From NCBI GenBank assembly GCA_900155495.1, contig FTLJ01000093.1, positions 1-61,691 of the forward strand: 61,691 bases of DNA, written 5' to 3'. Positions 38,708 to 48,960 of the stretch are shown piece by piece (positions within the stretch are counted from its first letter, which is position 1; each line of letters begins with the position of its first letter). The position numbers and the translations under genes are program-made. The stretch comes from Porogramme epimiltina (lineage: Eukaryota > Basidiomycota > Agaricomycetes > Polyporales > Polyporaceae). The notes beneath the pieces are model-generated. The model saw only the letters and a list, made by a program, of their open reading frames with translations, was not told where the DNA came from and ran no database searches.

Positions 38708-40155
38708 ATGCGGTACTACGAGCAACGCTATCCGGAGGTTGACGAGCTTGTCATGGTGCAAGTGCGCCAGATCGCTGAGATGGGAGCCTATGTGAAACTT
38801 GTATGTCTGCTCTGCTCTTCTGGGATGAGCGCAGGTGTACCTGCTCATCATTTTCTTCCAAGTAGCTTGAATATGACAACATCGAGGGCATGATTCTTCT
38901 CTCAGAGCTGTCAAGGAGACGTATCCGATCGATCCAGAAGCTCATCCGTGTGGGCAGGAACGAGGTCGTTGTCGTCCTCAGGGTAGACAAGGAGAAGGGT
39001 GCGCACTTCCCCCGCTGCCGCATGCGAGCTCATTGAGATGTTTAATATCTTTTACCTCCCCGATCCCCCCTTGCTCCCACACAGGGTACATCGACCTATC
39101 AAAACGTCGGGTGTCGCCTGAGGACATCACGAAGTGCGAGGAGCGGTACATGAAGTCCAAGACGGTCGCGTCGATCATGCGGCATGTTGCGTCCAAAATC
39201 CCGTCCGTGAACGGCGAGGTGCTTGATGGCGAGCAGGCGAAGCAGGCGGAGGCAGAGGCTGCCGAGACGAAACGCGCACGGCGCGCGGCGAAGCGCGAAG
39301 GCCATGAAGATGACCTCGTCGCAGCGGCAGCGGAGGGCCCGGGGATGGATGCGAACGAGGAAGCGCGCCTCGAGCAGCTGTATGACCAGATTGCATGGCC
39401 ACTCGGAAGGAAATACGGACACCCGTACGATGCATTCAAGCTTGCGCTGACGTGAGTCTTCGCCTTCCATTTTTCTCCACCTTGCATCTGCTGCGTCATT
39501 CCGCTCGCCATCGCTCCTCCGTGGTGGGACGCTCAAGTATGAGTGGCTGACATCAACTCCCTGCTGTAGCGAGGCCGATACGGTGTTCGCATCGCTGTCC
39601 ACGCCAGTGCAGCCCGCTGTCCGCAACGTCTTGCTCAGCACGATCGCGCGTCGATTGACGCCCCAGCCTATCAAGCTCCGTGCCGACATTGAACTCACTT
39701 GCTACACCCCCGCCGGCATCGACGCCATCAAGAAGGCGTTGCGGGCAGGCGAGGGACAGAGCACCGAAGCCGTCCCGATCAAGGCCAAGCTCGTCGCACC
39801 GCCGTTGTATGTCCTCAGCACGAACGCGACGGACAAGGTATATGATCGAGACGAGCTCTACATCCTTAAAGTTAATTCTAATTTCCGTGCCTCCCGTCCA
39901 GTACGCCGCCGTAGAGCGACTTGAGAAGGCCATCGACGCGATCCAATCCACAATCGAAGACCAGGGCGGTTCCCTCACCGTCAAGATGAAGGTATGTTCT
40001 ATGAGCCTGGGGCGCTTCAGCGCGCTGACTCGTCGCGCCTCGCACAGCCCAAGGCGGTTTCGGAGACCGAAGAGCAGGACCTCGCACAGCTCATGGCGAA
40101 GGCGGGCGCGGAAAACGCCGAAGTATCCGGCGACGAAGACGACGAGGAAGTGTAG
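38708..40155 (+). CDS. SUI2: Translation initiation factor eIF2 subunit alpha
   Basis: eIF2-alpha delivers initiator tRNA as part of the eIF2 trimer and is the target of stress kinases. Six exons (38708-38800, 38866-38998, 39085-39451, 39570-39837, 39902-39991, 40048-40155) give 352 aa. The S1 domain contains [20 protein letters not shown] and then ELSRRRIRS; Ser47 is the counterpart of the regulatory Ser51. [13 protein letters not shown], the helical domain ([18 protein letters not shown]) and the C-terminal domain ([12 protein letters not shown]) follow, and the end is acidic. An unusual charged insert of ~55 residues (about 114-169, rich in Glu, Ala, Arg and Lys) separates the S1 and helical domains, so the protein is longer than the usual ~305 aa. 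Confidence 0.95.
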
Positions 40156-40499
40156 ACATGCTGCAACCACGTAGAGGTCTCTACATGTACTATCTCTGTC
40201 CCACCACCTCCCTCTTGTAGCCATTGCGCCCTCGTTGTATCTTCCATGTGCCATACGGCACGCGTTGTAGAACTGGACTGCGCGGGCACGAGACCGCTCG
40301 TCGGACGGTCGGACCTGACCAGGGTTGACTGCGGCAGCGTGTGTATGGCATGAGCGTAAAAAAGCACTGCGACGGCCCCGTGTACAAGTGGCAACCAAGC
40401 ACCCTGCCGCGTTGAGGGCCGATGGGACATTACGTATGGTATGATGTACGGTTTCTCTAGAGTGGGACGGCCCTGAATCTACGCGTGGACGGGCGACGG
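40156..40499. other. Convergent intergenic region, no gene seen
   Basis: About 345 bp between the 3' ends of the eIF2-alpha and carrier genes; presumably both 3' UTRs. Confidence 0.5.
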
Positions 40500-42064
40500 T
40501 CATAGGTTGTTGAGCAGGCGGCTGGCGAGCTCGAAGCCCAGGAACGTCGCGCCGTTCGCGAACGGTGATCTGGTCGGGCCGTCAGCATAGAGTCTGAGGC
40601 CGAAATGTGGGGGAAATGTACCTTATGAGGGTGGGGCTAAGGCCGCGCGTAAACGCGGGGAGGCCCTCGGTCCGCCAGACGGTGCGGACGCAGTCCAGGG
40701 TCGACTTGTATTTTTGCCCATCCTTGGCAGAGAAGCCATCCGTCTGCATGCGGGACTTGATCATGTCGATGGGGTAGATGACGGCCCACAGCTGTGTGGG
40801 TGTGGGTCGCGTAGCATCGTCGGGTAGTGGGGTAGGGTGTCGGGATGTGGCGTGGCGTGGTGTGGTGGGTGTGCGCGCGAGAAGCACGGGGCGGGGTTAC
40901 AAGTTGTATGAGCGTGCGAATGATGGAAACGGGCGAGAGAAGGGCGGGGGCGGAGAGGAAGGAGAGGAAAGGTGAGAAAAGGGGTGCACATACCGCGTAT
41001 CCGGCCGCGGCCCCGAAGAGGACCGCGTTCGCGGGGTTGACCTGGTCGCGACGGATGCCCTTGCGGGCCATCTCGCGCTGCATGAGCTTCTCGTACGCCC
41101 AGAAGTAGATACCGTAGCCGACTGCTTCGCGCCACAGCGTGACGACCTGGCCCTTGTAGATCCCGGCGATGCCGTACTGGCCGTAAATCTTCTTCATCGC
41201 GTCGAACGGCCCGGCGTACACCGGGTTCGTCGCGGACTGAGTTTGCAGGCCTGCAGGGTCGTCGCGGAGTGAGCAAAGTTAGAGTTGGGTGTAGAAGGGA
41301 GGGCGCGCGGGAGGAAACAATAAGGATCGATATTGCGTTTGTAAGGTGGGGAATGGAAGACACCTCCGCGGCGCGGGGTTAAGGAAGATTGTGGACGGAT
41401 AGTGGACAATGGAAGTTGAAGATAGTGGAAAGGTGCTCACGGATACGGATGTGTTCAACTGGCCCGGAGACTACGCCGTTCGCGATACCCGCGAACATGC
41501 CAGATACGAACAGCTGGCCACCGGTAAGCGCAGCTCCGCCCGGCCCTCCCCGCCCATCGCGAGCGTTTTGCGAGGCAAAGAAACGTTTTGAGTACTCGAG
41601 CGCGCCGAACTGGATGGAAACGCAGACGCCGATCCCGAGGAGAGGCGTCAGGGTACCCTGTAGACGGGCGAAAACGGAGGGAGAGCATGGGCAATGAGCA
41701 CGCGAGAAGGGGCGGGCGAAGACGGAGCGCACCAAACCTTGTAGAAAGCGAGCGGACCTTCGTTTTTGAGAATGCCGCCTGCGCAGTCGATCATACCCTT
41801 GTAGGTGCCCGCGGGGGCCGTTTGCATCCGCTGGAGACCAGGCGAAGGTGTGTTACATAGTGCGCCTCGTGTGCGGGGGAGCTGTGAGGGGCACAGCAAG
41901 CAGACGTACCACTTTTACGATGTCAAATGGCTGTCCGACCAGCACCTGCCCGAGCGCGGCGCCGTGAGTCAGTTGAGGTGCGTGACCGAGTCTTGTGCGG
42001 CACCACAGACCTGTGCGATGCCGCCAGCGGTGCCCGCGGTGAGATCCTTGACTGTTTTTGACAT
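40500..42064 (-). CDS. YMC1: Mitochondrial carrier, Ymc1/Ymc2 type
   Basis: Seven exons (42011-42064, 41910-41945, 41738-41830, 41441-41657, 40994-41250, 40622-40791, 40500-40569) give 298 aa, the normal carrier length. Three tandem ~100-residue repeats are visible, each with its signature: PFDIVKVRMQT (repeat 1), PVEHIRIRLQTQ (repeat 2) and PIDMIKSRMQTD (repeat 3). The opening VKDLTAGTAGGIAQVLVGQPFD is very close to yeast Ymc1/Ymc2, inner-membrane carriers linked to glycine/oleate metabolism. The end reads SPFANGATFLGFELASRLL, also Ymc-like. The start at 42064 is directly followed by the conserved N-terminus, without a presequence, as usual for carriers. The transported substrate cannot be read from the sequence. 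Confidence 0.92.
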
Positions 42065-42570
42065 GGCTGGGCGGGCTCTGTGTGTCGCGCAGGGTCAGGG
42101 GGGAGGGCAAGGAGGTCGTGCGAGGAAAGGCCGTCGAGTCACCGCCCGCTGCGTCCACTGGAGCCTGGCGCGAAACTGGCGCGACGGCCAGCACGGGCGG
42201 CCCGCCAGCGGTGGCCTGGGCGCGGACCAATCAGAGGCGGGGAACGCAAACTTCGGGTGGGCGAAGAGATTAGATTAGATGAGCGTGACAGGCTTGCTTT
42301 GTGCCCCCAACAGCCTGTTCGAGACCGCGCGGAGGCCAAAGGCGGCATGAGCGAATACATAGGGCATGCGCATAACGATAACCACATATACTACTAGAAT
42401 GCGAAATATTAAGAGTCCCGACGCCCTCCGATCAGCGAAAGAGTCCGCTCCCTCGACGGGGACTGATCCTACAGTGCCATACGATTACTTTCCGCCCCCC
42501 GTCCACCGCTGCCCCGCGCGCTGCGCATGCGGGCCGTCGTCGTGTCCGAGTCGTCCGCTCCTCAGGGCCC
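42065..42570. other. Intergenic region, no gene seen
   Basis: About 500 bp upstream of the carrier gene and downstream of the small minus-strand ORF. No recognisable element. Confidence 0.5.
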
Positions 42571-42834
42571 TCACATCTTGGCCCCGTTCCGCTTCTTCCC
42601 TGACGACGCTCCCGCGTTCCACCGCGCGGGCTCCAGGTATTTCTCCTTCGCGCGGAGGTCCGCCATGCGCCATTGGTGCTGCGACTCGGCCGACTCGCGC
42701 AGCCACGCCTGGGCGATCGCCTGTGCGGGCGAGAGCGGGCTCCGTGGGGGGCTGCTGCTTGGCGTGGTGGTGTGCAGCCGATGTGGGCTCGGGCGTTGTG
42801 TGTGCGTAGGCGACGGTGAGTCGGATGATGGCAT
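42571..42834 (-). CDS. Small hypothetical protein, C-terminal basic helix
   Basis: From the ATG at 42834 the frame gives 87 aa: a Ser/Pro/Thr/His-rich head and a helical, basic tail (AQAIAQAWLRESAESQHQW, then RMADLRAKEKYLEPARWNAG). The tail looks like real protein. A splice acceptor (CTCGCGCAG) lies directly before the ATG, so an upstream exon is possible. One candidate is 43197-43232 (ATG...AGCATG followed by GTAGGT), which would join in phase but needs a ~360-bp intron. No family is recognised. Confidence 0.45.
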   Translation of the reverse strand: MPSSDSPSPTHTQRPSPHRLHTTTPSSSPPRSPLSPAQAIAQAWLRESAESQHQWRMADLRAKEKYLEPARWNAGASSGKKRNGAKM

Positions 42835-42957
42835 CTGCGCGAGAAAGAAGCGGACGATGTCAGCGGAAGCCGCTAGGAACACCGGACGGCGGGGCGGGGC
42901 GTACAACGATCATGAAGGGGTCATAAAGATGGGCTAGCGCGACGGCAAGGTTGGGAC

Positions 42958-42965
42958 TTATATAA
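42958..42965 (-). promoter_or_regulatory. TATA-like box upstream of the small ORF
   Basis: TTATATAA, 124 nt upstream of the ATG at 42834. If used, transcription would start near 42930 and the upstream-exon model for this ORF would be wrong. Confidence 0.35.
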
Positions 42966-44365
42966 GACGAGTGTGCGCTGCCGCTGGGTAATCGGAGATC
43001 GCATGACCGCCCTCGCTCGATACGCCTCCTCGAGGACGGCGTGTCGGGCGAGGAAAGTACATAGGAACAGCCGGAAACAGACGAGCTGAGCGGCCGGGAC
43101 TGCCTCGCATTGACTGCCTAATATGGAAAGCTGAATGGGAGCTCGGAAGGCACGACCCGTGTGGAACGAACACTGATGGGTATAAAAGTACCTACCATGC
43201 TGCACATCCACGCAGAGCGAGGCATAAACATCGTGGCACAGACGCGGTGAGCGACGGGGGGAGTGGGCGGCGACGGCGGCGTGGTGGTGGGGGGAAGAAG
43301 GGAGCTGTAACGCCGGTTGCTTTCACAGGGGTGGGTTAAGTAGCCAGGCCGGTCAGGGATATCAAGCTTGAGAAGGTTGTTGGAGCGGGCGGGCCGTTCC
43401 TAAAAACGAGTTGTATGACTCTGTTAAGCGGCCTTAAAAGGACGGACAATGAGTGAGATCCGTGGCCGATGCATCCGGAAGTGTTCGAACATACTTGATC
43501 AGGAAATTGGGCATCAAATACGGCAACCATAACGGTAGGTTGCGGACTGTGGCAGAGTCAGATTGGCCCCAGCGCAACAGGGTTTAAGGCGGGATATGGC
43601 CATGGGTGCCCAGGCGAGGGGGAGTCCCAGGTTCGACGGCTTCGAGGCCGCACCGAAAACATGTGGAGGCCGTCCCGCACTGTCAAAAGTACCCGTGGGT
43701 GGGTGCCCTAGAACGTTAGAATTAGCGGCTTGCGGACATTGGCATGCTGCATCTGCCCTTCTGGGCGAGTTCTGGACGAGATTCGGGGGAGCTTTGTACG
43801 TCGTGAAAGGCGACGCGCCCGAGCCGGCCACATCGCGCGTGCCAGCGCCGCCGCGACGCCAGCACGCCACGACGGGTCCCGCAGGCGCCCGCGACGCGTG
43901 ACCGTTGTCCGAGGCGGCCCGGGCCTGGCCGCTTGGGGTATGCACGATGCCGTTGTCGCTGCCGTGTCTGTGGGGTGCGCACCTCGGGCTGCGCCGAGTC
44001 GCCGACTCAGCGGTGGGCGGCGAGCGCAGGGCTCTCCCCGACCCCGACGCTGCCGCGATGCCTGCTCTCTTGTCCGCTCCCCTCCGTCTCTCGCCGGCTG
44101 TACCGCGCCCACCAGGCCTCGCTCGGTCACCCTGCCCGCGTCCTAAACTCCCCGGCCCAGGAAGCTGCCCGCCTCTCCCAAGGCGTGAGTAAGCACTTCT
44201 CAGCACTGGTCACCCGCCCGGCCCTCCGCGAGCACGACATCGCATATAGCCAACGCTCGACCCGCGATTATATTCGCACAAGCCTCCGCGCGCCGTCCCC
44301 GAACCGTTGCCACCATTCACCGCCAACTCTCATTCCCGCTCCGTCGCTCTCTCTCGCGGTTCGCC
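42966..44365. other. Intergenic region upstream of the NADH pyrophosphatase gene; no gene supported
   Basis: GC content rises sharply from about 43600. The long minus-strand frame 43514-44206 (230 codons) and its shadows are Arg/Ala/Gly/Pro-rich and lack splice or domain support. Confidence 0.45.
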
Positions 44366-46437
44366 ATGAGCCCAGAGCCGTAAGCATCAGCCTCCCACAT
44401 CTCGCATGCTGATCCCCTGCCTCCACCTGTGCTTACCCGCCACGCCCGTCTCCACCCTAGATACGTCAACTTCTTCAGCGGCAGCCCGCTCAACCGCCTT
44501 GCCTGGCTGCGCACCTCACAACCCTTCCTCAACGCCATCATCCACGCCCCCACAACGCGCTGGCTCGTATTCAACCAGGGCCAGCCGCTCGTCCAGACCT
44601 CCGCGCCGGCCGCACCCGCGGCGTCCCTCAAACAGTCCCTCGTCCGGCTCACCACGCGCGACGTCCGGCCCCTGCTGGGCCCGGAGCCGTTCTTCTCCCA
44701 GGGCCAGCACCCCGGCGAGCTCGCCCCCGCCGATGTCAAGACGCTGGAGGCGGCCCGGCTCCGCGGCGCGCCCGTCGCCTTCCTCGGCCTGCACGAAACC
44801 GAGGCCAGCTTCGCCGCGGCGCTACCGTCGACCGACTTCAGCGCGCAGACGGACGTCCAAACCGTCATCGCTAACATCAAGGGTGACGCATACTTTTCTC
44901 TCGACGTCAGCGATGTCCCGAAGGAGGAGGTCGACGCCGTCCTGGCCGCGGCGAAGGAGGCGCGTGGCGGCGCGGAACTCGCGTTTGTGGAGCCGCGCTC
45001 GGCGATGAGCAACTTCGAGCTGTTTGAGTCCGCCATCTTCGCCGAGGCGCGGTGCATCATCGACTGGAACGCGCGCAACAAGGTGCGTCTCGTCTCGTCC
45101 TTCAGGGGGACGTGGCTCGCGTGCACTTGTCGCGTCCGCCCGTGGATCACGCTCGCTGATTGCGTTTGCGCCTGGGCGCAGTTCTGTCCCTCGTGTGGCT
45201 CTGCCGCCTACTCCTCGTGGGCCGGCTGGAAGCTCACATGCTCCTCCCTGCTCCCGTGGGCGGATAACGCCGGAAAGAAACCGTGCCCGACCGCGACCGG
45301 CCTGCACAACTTTTCGCACCCCCGCACGGATGCCGTCGTCATCATGGCAGTGGTCGACGAGACCGGAGACAAGATCCTTCTCGGTCGTAACGTACGTGGC
45401 CCTTCACACACACGACGTCTGTGCGCGGTGTCGCTTACACTCCTCACTGTGATGCACCTTTTCGTTGGCCCGCTTGCAGAGGAAGTGGCCCGGGAAGTTC
45501 TACTCGTGTTTGTCGGGGTTCATCGAGCCCGGGGAATCCTTTGAAGACGCGGTCAAGCGCGAGTTGTGGGAGGAGGCAGGCGTGAAAGTCTGGGACGTAC
45601 GGTACCATTCGTCTCAGCCATGGGTACGTCGCGTTTTATTCTGTACCGGCTCCCCGCGCCGAATTTCCCCACACTTCCCCGCCCTCATGGTGGATGCCAG
45701 CGAAGACGGTGGCCTGGCGGGGCTTCTAGTCTCCTGAGTCCTGGACGTCCCGCCTGAAACCGGAGCGCTGAGCCCCTGACCTGACCTGACTGACGATCCG
45801 GATCGACAGCCCTACCCTTCAACGCTCATGGTCGGCTTTTACGCGACCGCAAGCTCCGACGAGCCGCTGCGCACAGACCTCGACAACGAGCTCGAGGGTG
45901 AGTGCACCCCTGCACACGTGCCCCCTGTGCACCTCGCGAACCCCTATGCTGACCCGACCGCTGCGCCCTTCTCTTCCTGCATCGCACCTCCCGCGACTTC
46001 TCGCGCCCGCGCCCGCGCTCGACATACATGGGCGCTCCTCCGCGCCTCTCTCTCTTCGCTTCCTAACCCCCCTCTTGCGCCGCCTCGCGCGCCTCCCCCC
46101 CTCTCTCCCTCCCTCACGCCCCGCAGAGGCCCGATGGTTTACACGTGCCGAGCTGCTGGCCGTCCTGAACCACAACGAGGGCACGAAACTCACACGCGCC
46201 GACCAGAAGGAGCTCGCGGCGGCCGCCGAGAACAGCAACCCGCACAACGAGGCGCCCGACAAGGCGGGCGCAGCGGCGAAAGCCGTGCCCGCCACGGCAG
46301 CCGCGCCCCCGTCGGACGGCTCGCCCCAGTTCAAGGTCCCACCGCTGACCGCGATCGGCGGCGTCATCCTCTACGAGTGGGCGCACGGGCGGGCGGGGCG
46401 TCAGCCCATCGCCGCGTCGCCCTCAGCGAACCTCTAA
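44366..46437 (+). CDS. NPY1: NADH pyrophosphatase (Nudix hydrolase, Npy1/NUDT12/NudC family)
   Basis: It hydrolyses NAD(P)H to NMNH and AMP. Six exons (44366-44379, 44461-45082, 45182-45391, 45480-45623, 45810-45897, 46127-46437) give 462 aa. An N-terminal NUDIX-like domain begins VNFFSGSPLNRL. A zinc ribbon follows with Cys214, Cys217, Cys232 and Cys247 (FCPSCGS, WKLTCSSLLPWAD). The Nudix box at 295-317 is perfect: Gly295, Glu301, Arg309-Glu310, Glu313-Glu314, Gly316. The NudC-specific tail YPSTLMVGFYA follows (SQPWPYP junction). The last ~60 residues before ILYEWAHGRA are an Ala/Pro-rich insert. The protein ends SANL; the yeast enzyme is peroxisomal with a PTS1, so Ala-Asn-Leu would be a weak variant. 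Confidence 0.94.
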
Positions 46438-47082
46438 GGGTCTTGAGGATGGCGGCGATTCGCGAGGGTCCGCCAAGCGGCGACTCGGAGCTTACAGGGC
46501 TGGCGGCACGGAAGGAACAGACAGCGGTGCGTAATATGTGTAAGAGACGAGGCGGCGCGGTACATTTCAATCATCATACAAAGACCACAACGGCGAGAGT
46601 AGACGCAGGAAACACAGGATATTTGTACACAATCGAGACATCTGGTGGTGACACTAACGGACGGACGCTTCTACACGGTAAATCGGGATGTGCCTAAGTC
46701 GAAGGGGACGACGGAAGTCCGCTCAGACGTGGTGGTGGGGGTGTGGACAGAGAGAGAGAAGAGGAATGCGGAGGGTGAAGGAGGGGAGGGCTGTGGGCCT
46801 GCGCGGCTTCGTAACACTGCAAGTGCGCGCAGCGCGGGTATGTATGACGTTATGCGCCCGGACGCGCCCTCGAGGCACGTCCTTCCCGGGCATGCGGGGC
46901 GAGAGGGGAGGATCTTGGGTCGTCGACGTCCACGGCCGCGCACACACGAGGCTCGCGGGGCTCGCGGCGGACAGCGAGCCCAGGTGGATCAGCGCCACGA
47001 CGGGCGCTGCGGAGCCCGAGGCACGCCCGGCTCGACGACCCTCACACGCCGCGGACTCCGGGCTGCCCGCAGGGGGCCGCGC
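46438..47082. other. Convergent intergenic region, no gene seen
   Basis: About 645 bp between two 3' ends. Open frames on both strands are compositionally random. Confidence 0.5.
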
Positions 47083-48960
47083 TCAGGCGCCGCCGCGCGG
47101 CCGCTGCCAATCCTCTGGGCGGTACGCCCAGATGTTGGAGCCAGGCGCCCGCCCCGCGCCGGGGAGGCCAGGGAAGAGGACGACGTCCCCGCCGTCCTGT
47201 GTGCAGTTATGACGTCCAGCGAGCGAGCGAGCGAACAGGCCGGGCGTGGGTGCAGCGCGACGCAACGTGCGGGGGGGCGAGCGCAGGGGCGACGGCACGA
47301 GGCGCGGCGAGAGAGGCGCGTGTGTACGAACGCGGCGAACAAAAGCAGCAAGGTGAGCCCCGCGGAGAACATGACGGTGATGTAAAGCCCACCGTGCGGG
47401 CACGCACCTCGAGAATGCGGTCGACGCCGGGCCCACGTGGGTGTGCGGCGTGGGGCCCGCTCGCGCCAGGAGGAGTGGACTCGCTGCGTGCCGGGCGGCG
47501 TCCCGGGGGTGAGACGCCCGCGCTGGCGGGGCTGCCTGGCATCGCGCGTGGCCGAGGGCTCGTCGAGCCGCCTAGCGAGAGCCCCTGGAGCTGGCGGGAG
47601 AGCTCTGCCGCGGAGGGGCCGCCGTGCGTGGGCGACGGGAGTCCGCCCTGGTGGTGGACCCCGTGATGGACGCTTGCGGGGAGGAGGAGGGACTGTGGCG
47701 CGGCCGACACAAAGGAGACGGGGGGCCAGTCAGCTATCTCGTACGATCGTACGCGCTGATAGACGCGATGGGCGATGCATACGTACACGGACGGGCTGAG
47801 GCTGGCGTTGGGGCGTCGCCTCCTCCTCCTCTGCGAGCCGCCGAACCTCGCGCTGCATGCGTCGCGCGCGGGTAATGGCGACCCCCGCCCGGCGCGTCTT
47901 CTTCTTCTTGGGCTGCTGGCCGTCTCCCGGACCCCCCTCCTGTCCCTGCTGGTCGTAGTCGTCCGCATCGGCATCGTCGTCGCCCCCCGCCGAGTTGGGG
48001 GTCTGGCTTTGCGAGGTGTATCCGAGGTGTGTGTCTCCAGGCGTGATGCGTTCACCCGCGATACGATCAGGACCCCTCCTCGTGGGGGTGGGGGCTAGGA
48101 CCTGCTGTTGCTCATTGCCAGTGCGCGTATTGCCCCGTGATGATGAAGATGTCGTCCCAGGGTAGGTCGACATAGCCGCTTTGCCAGATGGAGAGACGAC
48201 AGGTAAGAGCCAGAGTTGGTCGCTTTCAAGCGCGGAGGCGAGAGGTTCCACGGGGTCGGAGGCAGAGGTGATGGAGGCCCTCGAGGGAGAAGAAGAGTGT
48301 TCGGCAAGAGAACAAGTACCAGAGCCTGAAGCGGCGGCGCATGACTGCAGGCCTGTTTCGTCGCGAATTCCGCATTGTGTAGGAGCGACCGGGAGGGGCC
48401 ACAGAGAAGCGCGAGTCCCCTCAGGATCCGCTGAGCGCCGCGAGCGTCCTTCGTCCGATTCGGACTGGAGTGTGCCGTTCCGTAGCAGCAGATAAGTAAA
48501 ACGAGGAAAGCGGTCGGTAGCGTGCCGGGTGCGAGCCACAGAGTTGTCCCGGATCTCTGAGTCGAATGGCGTGAGAGGGGAGGGAGAAAGAGGAGTTGGC
48601 GCTGATGTAATCAAGCGAGAGTGAGAGCCTGAGATTCTTGATGTTAGAAGACTGTTCCGAGAATCAGATAGAGTGTTTCCCAGCGGTGCCTGAGGTGCTA
48701 GCGGCGTCCATCGGGACAGAGTCAGAGATAGAGATAGTGTTCGCAAGGTGTCAGGTGGCAGGTCGCTCCTCATGTCTGAAGGCAGGAACGACCCTGACTG
48801 CAGCTTGGTTGCTAGCCGAGTGTTTGCTGGAGAGGTGTCGCGCACCGTCGACGGTGACGGGCCCCATGGCCCGCTATTGGGACTCCGATGCCGATCTGCG
48901 TCGTCAAGTGAGTGAAATGCCGGATTGTGGAGTCGGCCTACTTACTTGCAAGGACGACCA
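47083..48960 (-). CDS. Unrecognised 507-aa Ser/Pro-rich protein
   Basis: I do not recognise a family. Four exons (48945-48960, 47787-48895, 47408-47692, 47083-47196) join in consistent phases. The 16-nt first exon codes MVVLA plus one base. Residues 6-330 are Ser/Thr/Arg/Pro-rich and probably disordered. Around 334-365 a basic cluster (KKKKTRR) and a helical RARRMQREVRRLAEEEE follow, a possible nuclear localisation and coiled-coil segment. Exon 3 has a helical patch (SAAELSRQLQGLSLGG), and the end is Gly/Pro-rich with NIWAYRPEDWQRP. A hydrophobic stretch seen between 47200 and 47400 (LTLLLLFAAFV) falls within the intron in this model. It is divergent from the CRAL-TRIO gene. The N-terminus is the weakest point. 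Confidence 0.55.

Noticed and set aside
43514..44206. A 230-codon minus-strand frame upstream of the NADH pyrophosphatase gene
   Set aside because: Low-complexity composition and competing frames on both strands; it sits where a promoter is expected.
47207..47380. Hydrophobic stretch suggesting a transmembrane helix in the orphan gene
   Set aside because: It is in a different frame from the preceding exon and no AG acceptor precedes it; the first AG after the donor at 47407 gives an exon that closes the frame, so the stretch is intronic in the best model.
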